A DNA stretch of 5,928 nt, taken from the NCBI GenBank assembly GCA_964431545.1, contig CAYSLC010000289.1, positions 1 through 5,928 on the forward strand, given 5' to 3'. Within the stretch, counting starts at the first letter, position 1. Every line of letters begins with the position of its first letter. The notes under the pieces are model-generated. The model was not told where the DNA came from, ran no database searches, and saw only the letters and a program-made list of their open reading frames with translations. The DNA comes from CAYSLC01 sp964431545 (GTDB taxonomy: Bacteria > Desulfobacterota > Desulfobacteria > Desulfobacterales > JAABSP01). Shown piece after piece: positions 5,389 to 5,928 of this stretch. The position numbers were made by a program, and so were the translations under genes.

Positions 5389-5928
5389 TCATCGGCTCCG
5401 GGCGAGGATTCGATGGACCACCTCCGCCACGGGGGCTTCGGTATCGACCTTCATGTGGATGGATGGGGGCAGGTTATCCGGGGTCTCGTATCGGTCCATC
5501 AGAACATCGAAGTGCTCGGCCCGGGCGTCGGATACGCCCCCCTTCTTTTCTCGATCCGCCAAGCGGCGTTTCAACGTCTCCGCCGTCGCGGTGCATTCCA
5601 CGAACAGAATATCGGCGCCCTGTTCCTCGGCCAGCCGGCGGGCCTCCTCCCGGTGGCGGGGCCGGCTGAAGGTGGCGTCCAGGATCACGGAATCCCCGGC
5701 CGCCAAGGTCTTCTGGGCCTCGCGCAGGATCTTCCCATAGGTCAGCCGGGTCGCCTCGGGGGAATAGATGCCCGACTGGTGGGATGTCCGGCCGCTCTCC
5801 TCCGGGGCCATGTCGAAGAGCGCCTTGCGGACGGCGTCCGACCGGATGAACCGCGCCCCGGCGGCCTCGGAGAGTTCCTTTGCCACGGTGCTCTTGCCCG
5901 AGGCGGGCGGTCCGAGGATGATCCAGAG
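5389..5928 (-). CDS. P-loop AAA/kinase domain protein (C-terminal part; 5' end beyond window)
   Basis: The 179 visible residues form a zeta-toxin/gluconate-kinase-like P-loop NTPase. Numbering from the window edge, Walker A GPPASGKST is at 6-14, a substrate-binding RSD..RK at 29-35, IYSPE at 54-58, Walker B VILDATF at 81-87, and an Arg-rich lid RRLADRE at 121-127. The frame is open to the right edge with no stop or Met before Walker A, so the start lies outside; the GTG at 5886-5884 cuts the P-loop and is not a start. The RSD..RK, IYSPE and LDATF set resembles the C-terminal ATPase of 'bifunctional aminoglycoside phosphotransferase/ATP-binding' proteins (COG2187 plus COG0645), usually about 500 aa, so an APH-like domain may lie just beyond the edge. 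A stand-alone kinase is also possible. The true phosphate acceptor is unknown. It converges on the exported-protein gene. Confidence 0.85.
   Translation of the reverse strand, partial: LWIILGPPASGKSTVAKELSEAAGARFIRSDAVRKALFDMAPEESGRTSHQSGIYSPEATRLTYGKILREAQKTLAAGDSVILDATFSRPRHREEARRLAEEQGADILFVECTATAETLKRRLADREKKGGVSDARAEHFDVLMDRYETPDNLPPSIHMKVDTEAPVAEVVHRILARSR

Overview
The window is a GC-rich bacterial fragment, and parts of it look like a draft assembly: a run of exactly ten Ns lies at 337-346. The gene content (CbiD-type anaerobic corrin-ring enzymes, a CbiE-CbiT fusion, a small exported protein) fits a cobalamin-making anaerobic or facultative proteobacterium-like organism. Desulfobacterota is my best guess, but the window contains no taxonomic marker, so this is weak.

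Left part (1-1444) is lower in GC and looks eroded. The plus strand at 1-783 carries the 3' part of a PhoD-like metallophosphatase. It can be read only by crossing two in-frame stops, the N gap and at least one frameshift, and the conserved His of the LSGDVHYAF motif reads as Arg. On the minus strand, an apparently intact 70-aa 'addiction module' antitoxin (946-1158) is followed by only the last ~25 codons of a RelE/ParE-type toxin (856-936), so the toxin has been deleted. The stretch 1159-1444 has no convincing gene. It holds one tiny ORF with a good ribosome binding site and two overlapping, mutually exclusive hairpins just beyond the cobalamin genes.

Centre (1445-4604, minus strand) is a compact three-gene corrin operon read in the order cbiD, cobL (cbiE-cbiT fusion), cobM (cbiF). 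The three proteins cover the C11, C1, C5 and C15 methylations and the C12 decarboxylation of corrin-ring construction. cbiD and cobL overlap by 13 bases, and cobL and cobM are 20 bases apart. The lactone-opening (CbiG), C20-methylation, ring-contraction, reductase (CbiJ) and mutase (CbiC) steps must be encoded elsewhere.

The AT-rich divergent spacer (4605-4799) contains two back-to-back sigma-70-like promoters whose -10 boxes overlap. One drives cbiD leftward; the other drives a small gene rightward. Two short palindromes nearby could be operators. No cobalamin riboswitch was recognised.

Right part: an unrecognised 111-aa protein with a signal peptide (4800-5135) has a perfect AAGGAGGT ribosome binding site, a GC-rich 160-base 3' region and a textbook intrinsic terminator (5296-5328). 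Converging on it is the C-terminal P-loop ATPase/kinase domain of a protein that runs off the right edge (5389-5928), resembling the ATPase half of aminoglycoside-phosphotransferase/ATPase fusion proteins.

I found no CRISPR array, insertion sequence, tRNA or rRNA, and no clearly new multi-gene system. The most informative observations are the decayed left flank and the overlapping divergent promoters.
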